6,632 bases of DNA, from assembly GCA_030668025.1 (NCBI GenBank), contig DAOUUT010000209.1, positions 1 to 6,632 on the forward strand. Direction: 5' to 3'. Made by a program: the position numbers and the translations under genes. The notes beneath the pieces are model-generated. The model ran no database searches. It saw nothing but the letters and a program-made list of their open reading frames with translations, and was not told the origin of the DNA. Origin of the DNA: Promethearchaeota archaeon. GTDB lineage: Archaea > Asgardarchaeota > Lokiarchaeia > Sigynarchaeales > SOKP01. This document shows positions 1 to 6,084 of the stretch, piece by piece. The stretch's first letter is position 1, and each line of letters starts with the position of its first letter.

Positions 1-159
1 GAGTTCATAAAAAATATCGATTTAGATATTTTTGTTGATAAAAAATCGCTTGATGAGCTTGGTCTTACAAAGGACGACCTTATAGACGCTGTAGAAATCA
101 AAGAACATGGAGAAATATTAAAAATGATTGCGGATTCAACCGTAACCATACCATTTTAG
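1..159 (+). CDS. DsrF/TusC-like sulfur-relay protein, 3' end only (partial)
   Basis: Only the last 52 residues are in the window; the gene begins upstream. The visible segment reads as the C-terminal half of a DsrE-superfamily protein of the DsrF/TusC type: a strand ending in IFVDKKSLDELGL, then a DDLIDAVE segment, a helix, and a final hydrophobic strand ending in VTIPF at the stop. TusC/DsrF proteins typically end this way ('..eesL.eRGl...dl..gv..' then 'D.vltF'). In the family, DsrE, DsrF and DsrH (TusD, TusC, TusB) form a cytoplasmic heterohexamer that relays persulfide sulfur for tRNA thiolation or dissimilatory sulfur metabolism. The following DsrH-like gene begins 15 nt downstream with its ribosome-binding site overlapping this stop, so the two are co-transcribed. 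The family call rests on the C-terminal pattern and the neighbour; the part that would show any active-site Cys is outside the window. Confidence 0.68.
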   Translation, partial: EFIKNIDLDIFVDKKSLDELGLTKDDLIDAVEIKEHGEILKMIADSTVTIPF

Positions 160-163
160 GAGG
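158..163 (+). promoter_or_regulatory. Shine-Dalgarno site of the DsrH-like gene
   Basis: AGGAGG lies 11 nt before ATG 175 and overlaps the TAG stop of the upstream gene. It is the only strong Shine-Dalgarno in the window. It fits translation of an internal operon gene, in contrast to the probably leaderless first genes further on, and it fixes the start at 175. Confidence 0.8.
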
Positions 164-174
164 ATTGAAAAAAG

Positions 175-474
175 ATGGGTAAAAAAGTATTGTATTTTAT
201 TACAAGTGAAGATATTGCTGGTGTAGAGCTTGCTTCAGAACACACTGAAGAGGACGCAGTAACAATTCTTTTGCTTCAAAACGCTGTCTATTTCGCAAAT
301 AAGACTAATAAAATGGTTTCAAATGCTCTTGATAAAAACATAACTATTGTTGCAAACAAGGAAGACATAGAAATACGCGGAATTAAAAACTTCATTTCTG
401 ATAAAATTAAATTAATTGCTTACGATGAAGTAGTCGATTTAATTTTTGCGAACGATTCCATTATCAATATGTAG
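175..474 (+). CDS. DsrH/TusB-like sulfur-relay protein lacking cysteine
   Basis: This 99-residue cytoplasmic protein has the length and pattern of the DsrH/TusB family. It starts with a short strand (KKVLYFITS), continues with a helix containing an ILLLQNAVYFAN segment (about residues 31-42; the family has 'LLLqdaVy.a'), a central strand (NITIVANKEDIEIRG, about 54-68) and a final acidic helix with VVDLIF (about 86-91). DsrH/TusB is the small subunit of the DsrEFH/TusBCD sulfur-transfer hexamer. Position next to a DsrF/TusC-like gene supports the call. The protein has no cysteine at all, whereas characterised DsrH proteins have one near residue 20, so this subunit cannot carry a persulfide itself and may be structural. 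The gene ends in two consecutive TAG codons (472-477). The fold family is fairly secure; the physiological role (tRNA thiolation or sulfur oxidation/reduction) is not decided by the sequence. Confidence 0.72.
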   Translation: MGKKVLYFITSEDIAGVELASEHTEEDAVTILLLQNAVYFANKTNKMVSNALDKNITIVANKEDIEIRGIKNFISDKIKLIAYDEVVDLIFANDSIINM

Positions 475-505
475 TAGAGGAAATTAGGAGATTTAATTAA
501 CAAAA

Positions 506-516
506 TTTTTTTTTTT
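506..516 (+). terminator. T-tract terminator after the sulfur-relay genes
   Basis: An unbroken run of 11 T on the coding strand, followed by more T-rich sequence (ATTTATTATTA), lies 32 nt after the DsrH-like stop. Archaeal RNA polymerase terminates at such U-tracts without needing a hairpin. The next gene has its own TATA-like element, consistent with a transcription boundary here. Confidence 0.6.
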
Positions 517-625
517 ATTTATTATTAACATATCTGAGTTTGTAGTTATCACCGGAACTATTATTTAATCTTGTTTTCTCAGACTTAATATACATTTAAT
601 TATTAAATCAGATCATTATATAATC

Positions 626-637
626 ATATATAAATTA
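626..637 (+). promoter_or_regulatory. TATA-like promoter of the TPR-like gene
   Basis: ATATATAAATTA is centred about 29 nt before ATG 660. The start has no convincing Shine-Dalgarno; the nearest purine stretch, AAGGAT, is about 15 nt away. TATA-to-start spacing of 25-30 nt is what is seen for archaeal leaderless or near-leaderless transcripts. A second AT element, ATTATATAAT at about 614-623, could serve instead and would give a short leader. Confidence 0.5.
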
Positions 638-659
638 AAAAAGGATATTGAATTGAATT

Positions 660-2081
660 ATGGAGCTCGAAGAAATAGTTCGAAAAAAAATTGAGATATT
701 TAAGAAGATTTTCGAATATGTTAAAGCCAATGTCAAGTTGAATCAGGAAGATAATGACATAGCCTTTGAAAAATTAAACTTTATCGAAGAAAATCTAATG
801 CAATTAATCAAAAACTTCCAGACATTTAATGAAGGTAATAAGATGTATATTCACACGTGTATGAACAATTATGAATGGCTAAGGTTAGCTTATATAGCAT
901 TTGTAAAGCATCTAAAACATAGTTGGGATGATAATCTTGAAAATTGGAGGTTTGAAATATATAAGCTGGAATCTGCATCTCGTAGAATTTTAGTTGATGT
1001 TCATAATAAAGCGATTGCAGAAGAATATCCTGAAGAGAGAAGAGAACATTATAATGAGGATCAAAACAAAATTCAGAATATAATTAATCTATACTATCCA
1101 TACGAGCTATTCAACTTGCTTAAGGCTAAATTAAGCGAAATAAAGGAAGACGACCTAAAACCTAATGAATTAGAATCTTTATTAGACATGAAAGGAGTAT
1201 TAGAAGCACGTTTTGGGGATATAAACAGAGCCATAAAAATTTACAAGGATGCTTGTGAAAAAATCCCAAACTCATCTGACTTTAATTACAAATTAGCACT
1301 ATTATTAGAAAAAAATGGTGAGATGGATACGGCTTTTAACTATTTCTCTAAATTAACTTCTGAAGAAGATCTCAATGTTTATACTACACTCACTATCGTT
1401 CGTCTCTATTATTTATGGGGATATTACACAGAAGGTCTGGAGTTAATACAATCTATATTGAAAGATTATTATGAAATGGGGATCATTGACGATCATTTTG
1501 TTTCCATGCGCGGGTATCCTTTTTATGGCGAAATTTTAGCAAATTTAGCCGTTTTCGCAAAATTAACTAAAAATCCCAATTTAATATTTGAAGAAATTGA
1601 AAAGGCAAAAAAAGAATTGAAAGATTATCCATTCGGAAAATTAGAAAATGAATTAAATACTTTTATGTCTGGAGATTGGACGGAAAGAACAGATCAGCTA
1701 AAAAAAGAATTGAAACAATTAAAAGAATATAAATCTCCTCTGGGTTACAATCTCGTGTTGCTTGCATTAATCAGAGCAAGGCAAGCAACTTCTTATGATG
1801 AAGCTATACAAAATTTTAACTCAGTTAAAATTACTGAATATGACTTTCCTTGGCTTAAAGACATAGTAAATCTCGGAAAAGCTGAAGCTGCAAATAGGTT
1901 TAATAAAATTGAAGATGAGCAAAAATATCAAAAAGAATTCTTTGAGAAACAACCACTTTTATTTGAGCCTAATCATGTATTTCGCTTTGGTCTAATTGAA
2001 TATCAAGAAAAGCTAAAGAAAATATATCAAACTATGAAAAGAGATTCCCAAACGGGTATTACAATAGAATATTACTTATAA
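660..2081 (+). CDS. Helical, TPR-like protein of unknown function
   Basis: This is a 473-residue soluble, charged, almost wholly helical protein that I cannot assign to a named family. The N-terminal part (about 1-165) is Lys/Glu-rich helices with several aromatic residues (YEWLRLAYIAFVKHL at 71-85) and no recognisable motif. About 169-202 (LLDMKGVLEARFGDINRAIKIY...) and 205-238 (KLALLLEKNGEMDTAFNYF) have the TPR helix-turn-helix signature with G/N at the turn and the A-x-x-x-F/Y pattern. About 240-272 looks like a third, weaker unit, and about 362-395 (LVLLALIRARQ... DEAIQNF) a fourth. There is no signal peptide, membrane segment or catalytic motif, and only two cysteines. TPR arrays bind other proteins, so a scaffold or adaptor role is the inference. 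The gene has its own promoter and lies 91 nt before hypE on the same strand; no functional link to hydrogenase maturation is shown. Confidence 0.72.
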   Translation: MELEEIVRKKIEIFKKIFEYVKANVKLNQEDNDIAFEKLNFIEENLMQLIKNFQTFNEGNKMYIHTCMNNYEWLRLAYIAFVKHLKHSWDDNLENWRFEIYKLESASRRILVDVHNKAIAEEYPEERREHYNEDQNKIQNIINLYYPYELFNLLKAKLSEIKEDDLKPNELESLLDMKGVLEARFGDINRAIKIYKDACEKIPNSSDFNYKLALLLEKNGEMDTAFNYFSKLTSEEDLNVYTTLTIVRLYYLWGYYTEGLELIQSILKDYYEMGIIDDHFVSMRGYPFYGEILANLAVFAKLTKNPNLIFEEIEKAKKELKDYPFGKLENELNTFMSGDWTERTDQLKKELKQLKEYKSPLGYNLVLLALIRARQATSYDEAIQNFNSVKITEYDFPWLKDIVNLGKAEAANRFNKIEDEQKYQKEFFEKQPLLFEPNHVFRFGLIEYQEKLKKIYQTMKRDSQTGITIEYYL

Positions 2082-2143
2082 TTGTGACCATCATTTATTT
2101 ATAAAATTCAAATTTTTCAGAATTATTAGTTAAAACCTAAATT

Positions 2144-2152
2144 CTTATAATT
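2144..2152 (+). promoter_or_regulatory. TATA-like promoter of the hypE unit
   Basis: CTTATAATT is centred about 25 nt before ATG 2173 in the 91-nt gap after the TPR-like gene. The sequence just before the ATG (CGTATTTTCAATT) has no Shine-Dalgarno. Spacing and the missing ribosome-binding site suggest a leaderless hypE transcript that could continue through the next two genes. Confidence 0.5.
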
Positions 2153-2172
2153 TTTACTTCGTATTTTCAATT

Positions 2173-3225
2173 ATGAGTACGAAAAAAGTGAGCTCAGATC
2201 TTATTAGGTTATCCCATGGAGCTGGCGGAGTATTACAAGAAGAGCTCATCAATTTTATTACGAAAAATATTACTTATAAAAACATTAATAAGGGGATAGG
2301 CGTCGCAGAATTGGACGATGGAGCCACGATTCCTTTAGAAGAGTACGAAAATGAAATTGTGATTACTGCCGACGGACATACTGTTTATCCCTTATTTTTT
2401 CCAGGAGGAAATTTGGGTAAATTAAGCGTTTGCGGTACCGTGAACGATTTAATAATGATGGGTGCTCAACCAATAGCGTTAACTTCAATAATAATCATTG
2501 AAGAAGGTTTTAAATTTGAAAAGTTGGAAAAAATAGTAAATTCGTTTAATTTTACTTCAAAAGAAGCAAACATCGCGATAATAGCCGGGGATACTAAAAT
2601 AATGCCTAAGGGAACTCTGAACGAAATGATAATGGCAACTACCGGGATTGGAATCAAAAATAAAAATATAAAAGTTTTAGATAGCAACTTAAAACCCGGC
2701 GATAAAATTATCGTAACTGGGAGTATAGGGGATCACGGTACAGCATTAATCGGTAGTCGTGAAGGATTGAATATATCAAGCGATTTGGAATCAGATGTTG
2801 GGCTATTACTCGATATATATAACGTTCTTAAACAAGATATTAGTAATAATTATATTCACGCAATGAAAGATCCAACGAGAGGTGGAATAGCAGGAGCACT
2901 GAACGATTGGGCAAATAAATCAGACATAAGTATTGTTTTAGAAGAAGACAAGATTCCAATTAAAAAGCAAGTTAATGCGATTTGTGAAATGTTAGGGTTA
3001 GACCCTTACACAATAGCTTGCGAGGGACGGGCTCTCTTGTCAGTCGACCCTATTAGAGCTGAAGAAATCTTATACAAAATAAAATCAACTTCAATAGGAA
3101 AAGACGCCGAGATAATAGGCGTAGTCAAGGCGGACAATCCTAAAAGAGTGCTTTTGAGCACGATAGTTGGGGGGACTCGGTTCGTTGATATGCCTTTAGG
3201 GGAGCCAATACCGAGAATTTGTTAA
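2173..3225 (+). CDS. hypE: Hydrogenase maturation protein HypE (carbamoyl dehydratase)
   Basis: HypE accepts a carbamoyl group from HypF on its C-terminal cysteine and dehydrates it with ATP to a thiocyanate, the source of the cyanide ligands of the [NiFe]-hydrogenase active site; it acts in the cytoplasm. The 350 residues are full length for the family. Visible hallmarks are the Gly-rich start LSHGAGG (13-19), the ATP/metal-binding LDDGAT (47-52), ADGHTVYPLFFPGGNLGKL (66-84), the CGTVNDLIMMGAQP segment (87-100), AGDTKIM (138-144), GDHGTA (186-191), MKDPTRGG (231-238) and, decisively, the terminal PRIC ending exactly at Cys350. ATG 2173 leaves the usual dozen residues before the Gly-rich motif and sits about 25 nt after a TATA box. 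Downstream come a UBC/JAB-like gene (63-nt gap) and hypD, probably one operon. The PurM/AIR-synthase-like fold is known for the family. Nothing essential is missing. Confidence 0.97.
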   Translation: MSTKKVSSDLIRLSHGAGGVLQEELINFITKNITYKNINKGIGVAELDDGATIPLEEYENEIVITADGHTVYPLFFPGGNLGKLSVCGTVNDLIMMGAQPIALTSIIIIEEGFKFEKLEKIVNSFNFTSKEANIAIIAGDTKIMPKGTLNEMIMATTGIGIKNKNIKVLDSNLKPGDKIIVTGSIGDHGTALIGSREGLNISSDLESDVGLLLDIYNVLKQDISNNYIHAMKDPTRGGIAGALNDWANKSDISIVLEEDKIPIKKQVNAICEMLGLDPYTIACEGRALLSVDPIRAEEILYKIKSTSIGKDAEIIGVVKADNPKRVLLSTIVGGTRFVDMPLGEPIPRIC

Positions 3226-3288
3226 GATGTTTACAGAAATTGAAATTTAAATCGTAAATAAAATAAAACATAACAATTTGAGAAAATT

Positions 3289-3957
3289 ATGGGTATAAGA
3301 AAGGAAGAATATCTAAAAGTTCTTGACAAATTTCCAGATGTTATTTCTGTTGGTGGAGATAACTTTCTTTTGCATTTTGAAATCAATACTAATATTGTGT
3401 TAGAAGTTGATTTTAGAAGATATCCCAAAAAAATGAAAGCTTATTTAATTAATAATAAAAGAGATAAATTCAAACTCAGTCGGATCGTCTCCTCATTACG
3501 ATGTTGGAAAGAACATTCAGCAGTCTCAGTTTTAGAAATAATAGATGAAATTCTTTTATTAATTGATAATATGAAATTAAATCAAATTATGATTAAAAAA
3601 GATTTTCTTGAGGGATTAGTTGATATGTGTCAAAAGGGTCATCCCAAAAAAATGAAAGGGGTATTGGGAGTCCATAAAGGAGTTGTATCTGAATATATCA
3701 TATCATCAAGAGCTTGTAATGATAGTTTAAAAGAATTTAAGCTAATCAAGGCAACATGTAGTATTCCTTTAGACCTCTCATATGAGGGAACTTTCATATC
3801 ACGCCCATCAGGCAGTCTCTCAACTAATGAGAAATTAAACCAAATTTTTAAAAGACGGAGATTTACTATGTTATTGGCACATCCTTATGATCTTTCTGAT
3901 AACATAAAGTGTTTTGATACTTCTGGTCAAATTTTAGAACATATAATTATAGATTAA
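3289..3957 (+). CDS. UBC/RWD-like domain joined to a degenerate JAB/MPN domain
   Basis: This 222-residue soluble protein appears to have two domains. Residues about 1-95 resemble an E2/RWD (UBC-fold) domain: VGGDNFLLHFEINTNIVLEVDF gives the central strands, then the typical 'YP' turn (R44-Y45-P46), then the SLRCWKE...SVLEIIDEILLLI helix (69-92), as in 'L..W.p..si..il'. There is no HPN motif and no cysteine where E2 enzymes have one. Residues about 100-222 match archaeal Mov34/JAB proteins: GVLGVHKGVVSEYIIS (124-139), an insert, then GTFISRPSGSLSTNEKL (167-183) and RRFTMLLAHPYDLSDNIKCFD (190-210), mirroring 'GT.HSHPSGS..PS.aDL' and '..hlIi.yPy...di..yD'. The JAMM ligands are gone: Glu is Lys121, His-Ser-His is Ile170-Ser-Arg172, and the Asp position is Leu183. 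It is therefore probably an inactive binding protein, as in Rpn8 or Csn6. It lies 63 nt after hypE and 22 nt before hypD. Domain calls are by eye; a single uncharacterised domain is the alternative. Confidence 0.62.
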   Translation: MGIRKEEYLKVLDKFPDVISVGGDNFLLHFEINTNIVLEVDFRRYPKKMKAYLINNKRDKFKLSRIVSSLRCWKEHSAVSVLEIIDEILLLIDNMKLNQIMIKKDFLEGLVDMCQKGHPKKMKGVLGVHKGVVSEYIISSRACNDSLKEFKLIKATCSIPLDLSYEGTFISRPSGSLSTNEKLNQIFKRRRFTMLLAHPYDLSDNIKCFDTSGQILEHIIID

Positions 3958-3979
3958 CATCTTTTGTGTACTCAAGAAT

Positions 3980-5071
3980 ATGGATATTCCTGGAATAGAA
4001 ATGTTAAGAAGTAAAGAATTCGCAGATAAAATAATCAAGTCAATAAATAAAACTGTAAAGGAAATAAAAAAACCAGTTAAGTTTATGCATGTGTGTGGCA
4101 CTCACGAACACACTCTTTCGAAGTATGGGCTAAGACCATTGTTACCTAAAGAGATTGAAATCCTTTCAGGTCCGGGGTGCCCTGTTTGCGTATGTCCCGC
4201 TGCAGATATCGACAAGGCAATTGAGCTTGGGAAACGAGACGACACCATAATAACTACTTTTGGAGATATGATCCGCGTACCATCTACCAAGCTTTCCTTA
4301 GCAGAATTAAAAGCAATGGGAGCAGATGTAAGAATCGTATATGGTCCTCACGATGCGGTCGAAATAGCGAGAGGAAATCCAGATAAAGAAGTAATCTTTT
4401 TTGCCATTGGTTTTGAAACTACAGCCCCTTTAATTGGTTACGAAATAAAAAGTGGGCCTCCTTCAAACTTTTCGGTAATTTGTGCTCATAAACTCATTCC
4501 CGCAGCGTTGGAACTATTAATAAGCCAATCCCAAATAAGAATTGATGGTTTTATTTCGCCAGGGCATGTTTCTACTATAATTGGCTTAAAGGCGTTTAAA
4601 ATATTTTCAGACGCTTATAAAGTGCCAAATGTAATCGCCGGATTTGAGCCTAACGACGTTTTATTAGGTATTTTAATGCTACTCCAACAAATTAAGAACA
4701 AAAAATTCGAAACTTTAAACGAATATTCGAGAGTAGTAAAACCAGAAGGAAATAAAATCGCTCAAAATGTTATCTCAGAAGTTTTTGAATCCGTGTCCTC
4801 CCCTTGGAGAGGGATTGGAAGAATCCTTGATGGAGGTTTAGCAATACGAGACAAGTACGAAAGATTTGATGCCGATAAAAAGTTCGATATTAAAATTGAT
4901 AAGTCGCAAGATATTCCACCGGGATGTTCGTGCCATCTAATAATGGTAGGTAAACTATATCCTAACGAGTGCGAGCTTTTTGGGAAGTTGTGTACTCCCC
5001 TCAATCCAATTGGACCATGTATGGTATCTCAAGAGGGTACATGTGCAATATTTTATAATTATCATAGATAG
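3980..5071 (+). CDS. hypD: Hydrogenase maturation protein HypD (Fe-S scaffold)
   Basis: HypD forms a cytoplasmic complex with HypC, receives cyanide from HypE and assembles the Fe(CN)2CO unit that is passed to the hydrogenase large subunit. The 363-residue length is normal. Conserved motifs are MHVCGTHEHTLSKYGLR (36-52, with Cys39), SGPGCPVCVCP (63-73, Cys67 and Cys70 for thiol redox), FGDMIRVPS (94-102), AIGFETTAP (142-150), and the C-terminal [4Fe-4S] segment with GCSCHLIMVGKLYP (315-328) followed by ECELFGKLCTPLNPIGPCMVS (Cys331, Cys338, Cys347) and EGTCA (Cys355). All cysteines expected of the family are present. ATG 3980 directly precedes the family's usual N-terminal helix; the gap to the upstream gene is 22 nt without a clear Shine-Dalgarno, so read-through from hypE is likely. 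Its stop lies 1 nt from the stop of the converging minus-strand gene, leaving no room for a separate terminator. Confidence 0.97.
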   Translation: MDIPGIEMLRSKEFADKIIKSINKTVKEIKKPVKFMHVCGTHEHTLSKYGLRPLLPKEIEILSGPGCPVCVCPAADIDKAIELGKRDDTIITTFGDMIRVPSTKLSLAELKAMGADVRIVYGPHDAVEIARGNPDKEVIFFAIGFETTAPLIGYEIKSGPPSNFSVICAHKLIPAALELLISQSQIRIDGFISPGHVSTIIGLKAFKIFSDAYKVPNVIAGFEPNDVLLGILMLLQQIKNKKFETLNEYSRVVKPEGNKIAQNVISEVFESVSSPWRGIGRILDGGLAIRDKYERFDADKKFDIKIDKSQDIPPGCSCHLIMVGKLYPNECELFGKLCTPLNPIGPCMVSQEGTCAIFYNYHR

Positions 5072-5072
5072 C

Positions 5073-5945
5073 TTAGATTGACCATGGAAAAACTTTATCG
5101 TATTTTTCCTCGGCCCATGAATCTGTAGCAAAAAAGTTGGCTCTAAATCCACTTTCATAATTTTTCTCGTAATACGTTTTCACATGACGCCCCATTCTTA
5201 TTTTATCAAAATCAACTCTCGTGGATCGTTGTGATTTCACATTCTCTTCATAATATTCAGTGCTATATTCTATACTACATTTCCAAAAAGTTGCTTTCTC
5301 TTTCATGAATGTTTTTTCTTTCCCGCGATCTTCTTCGATCCAAGATACGAAGCAAACGTCATCCTCACCCTTCAGACAATTATTTAAATATTGTAAACGG
5401 GATTCGAACCCACCTTCACTGGAAGCCCAATAACCCCCCCAATAACTGGTTAATACAATAATTACGCGTCCTTTTAATTCTCCTACTGTAGGCCATTGGT
5501 GTTCGTTTTTTCTAAATTCACTATGCGAATATAAGTATTTAGGTGATAACGCATCAATAATTATCTTATCTAACCTTTTAATGCCATATAATTCGCTCGG
5601 TTCATTATTCGCATCGACAATACAATCTTTTAATTCGATAAAAAGAGTTATAGGTGCGTGCTCATTACTCTGTTCATTTGACCAGACCTTCAATAATGTG
5701 AGCCAATTGGATAATAATAAGTCTCCAGGATTTCCATCGACATTAATTGCAGCGTCGACATGCTTGGGTAAGTGATATACTTCAAAATCACCAATCTCTT
5801 GAATCCTATTGTCATGAATGTCGTATTCAAGCCCTCTAACACCATGATTGAGTTGTTTTCGAATGGACATATTAAAAGAATTGTGACTAGTTTTGAAAAA
5901 AGCTTTATGATAAGGTATGTCCCATCTTAAATCGTTATTAGTCAT
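5073..5945 (-). CDS. PI-PLC X-domain phosphodiesterase with Ca2+-type active site
   Basis: This 290-residue protein has a TIM-barrel PI-PLC (GDPD/PLC superfamily) signature. KTSHNSF (18-24) gives catalytic His21 and ligand Asn22; GVRGLEYDIHD (35-45) gives Glu40 and Asp42; VYHLP (56-60) gives the second His58; ITLFIELKD (99-107) gives Glu104 and Lys106. This set matches His311, Asn312, Glu341, Asp343, His356 and Glu390 of eukaryotic PLC-delta1, so a Ca2+-dependent enzyme of the SaPLC1-like kind is predicted. WPTVGELKGRVIIVL (151-165) and the C-terminal GFRANFFATDSW (266-277) are also typical of the family. Such enzymes cleave the glycerol-phosphate bond of inositol phospholipids; in an archaeon the substrate would be archaetidylinositol or something else. 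No signal peptide or membrane helix is visible, so it is probably cytosolic or peripheral. It sits between hypD and hypF on the opposite strand. Family is fairly sure; substrate is unknown. Confidence 0.82.
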   Translation of the reverse strand: MTNNDLRWDIPYHKAFFKTSHNSFNMSIRKQLNHGVRGLEYDIHDNRIQEIGDFEVYHLPKHVDAAINVDGNPGDLLLSNWLTLLKVWSNEQSNEHAPITLFIELKDCIVDANNEPSELYGIKRLDKIIIDALSPKYLYSHSEFRKNEHQWPTVGELKGRVIIVLTSYWGGYWASSEGGFESRLQYLNNCLKGEDDVCFVSWIEEDRGKEKTFMKEKATFWKCSIEYSTEYYEENVKSQRSTRVDFDKIRMGRHVKTYYEKNYESGFRANFFATDSWAEEKYDKVFPWSI

Positions 5946-5961
5946 TTTAGATCAAATTAAT

Positions 5962-5973
5962 GTAATTATTTAG
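5962..5973 (-). promoter_or_regulatory. Possible TATA element of the PI-PLC-like gene
   Basis: Read on the minus strand the element is CTAAATAATTAC, centred about 22 nt before the ATG at 5945. No Shine-Dalgarno precedes that start (ATTTGATCTAAA), so a leaderless transcript is plausible. The whole region is AT-rich, so the exact box is uncertain. Confidence 0.3.
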
Positions 5974-6037
5974 AAATTGTATAACTGTTCTATATTTCTT
6001 ATTCTAATAAATTATTAATTTTATCTTTTAAGGATTC

Positions 6038-6049
6038 TTTAATATATTA
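6038..6049 (+). promoter_or_regulatory. TATA-like promoter of hypF
   Basis: TTTAATATATTA lies in the 139-nt divergent gap between the PI-PLC-like gene and hypF. Initiation about 25 nt downstream would fall near 6068-6072 and give a leader of roughly 15 nt ahead of TTG 6085, just including GAGAG at 6073-6077 as a weak ribosome-binding site. Confidence 0.42.
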
Positions 6050-6084
6050 GGTTTAATTTGTAGAATGATAATGAGAGTCGCCAT

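Noticed and set aside
2466..2687. 73-codon open frame on the minus strand inside hypE
   Set aside because: It lies wholly within the well-conserved hypE reading frame and encodes a hydrophobic, low-complexity product as expected from the complement of coding DNA.
3231..3428. 65-codon minus-strand frame over the hypE to UBC/JAB-like junction
   Set aside because: It overlaps the start of the plus-strand gene, whose two domain patterns support the plus strand; the minus product has no recognisable feature.
3958..3979. Separate promoter for hypD
   Set aside because: The gap is only 22 nt with no TATA-like element at the right distance outside the preceding coding region; co-transcription is simpler.
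4102..5158. Minus-strand open frames at 4102-4290, 4762-5004 and 4955-5158 over hypD and its end
   Set aside because: All overlap hypD's conserved Cys motifs or the end of the PI-PLC-like gene and show no family pattern or start signal.
5581..5775. 64-codon plus-strand frame inside the PI-PLC-like gene
   Set aside because: It is antisense to the region containing the conserved His58 and Glu104 motifs and has no ribosome-binding site or family similarity.
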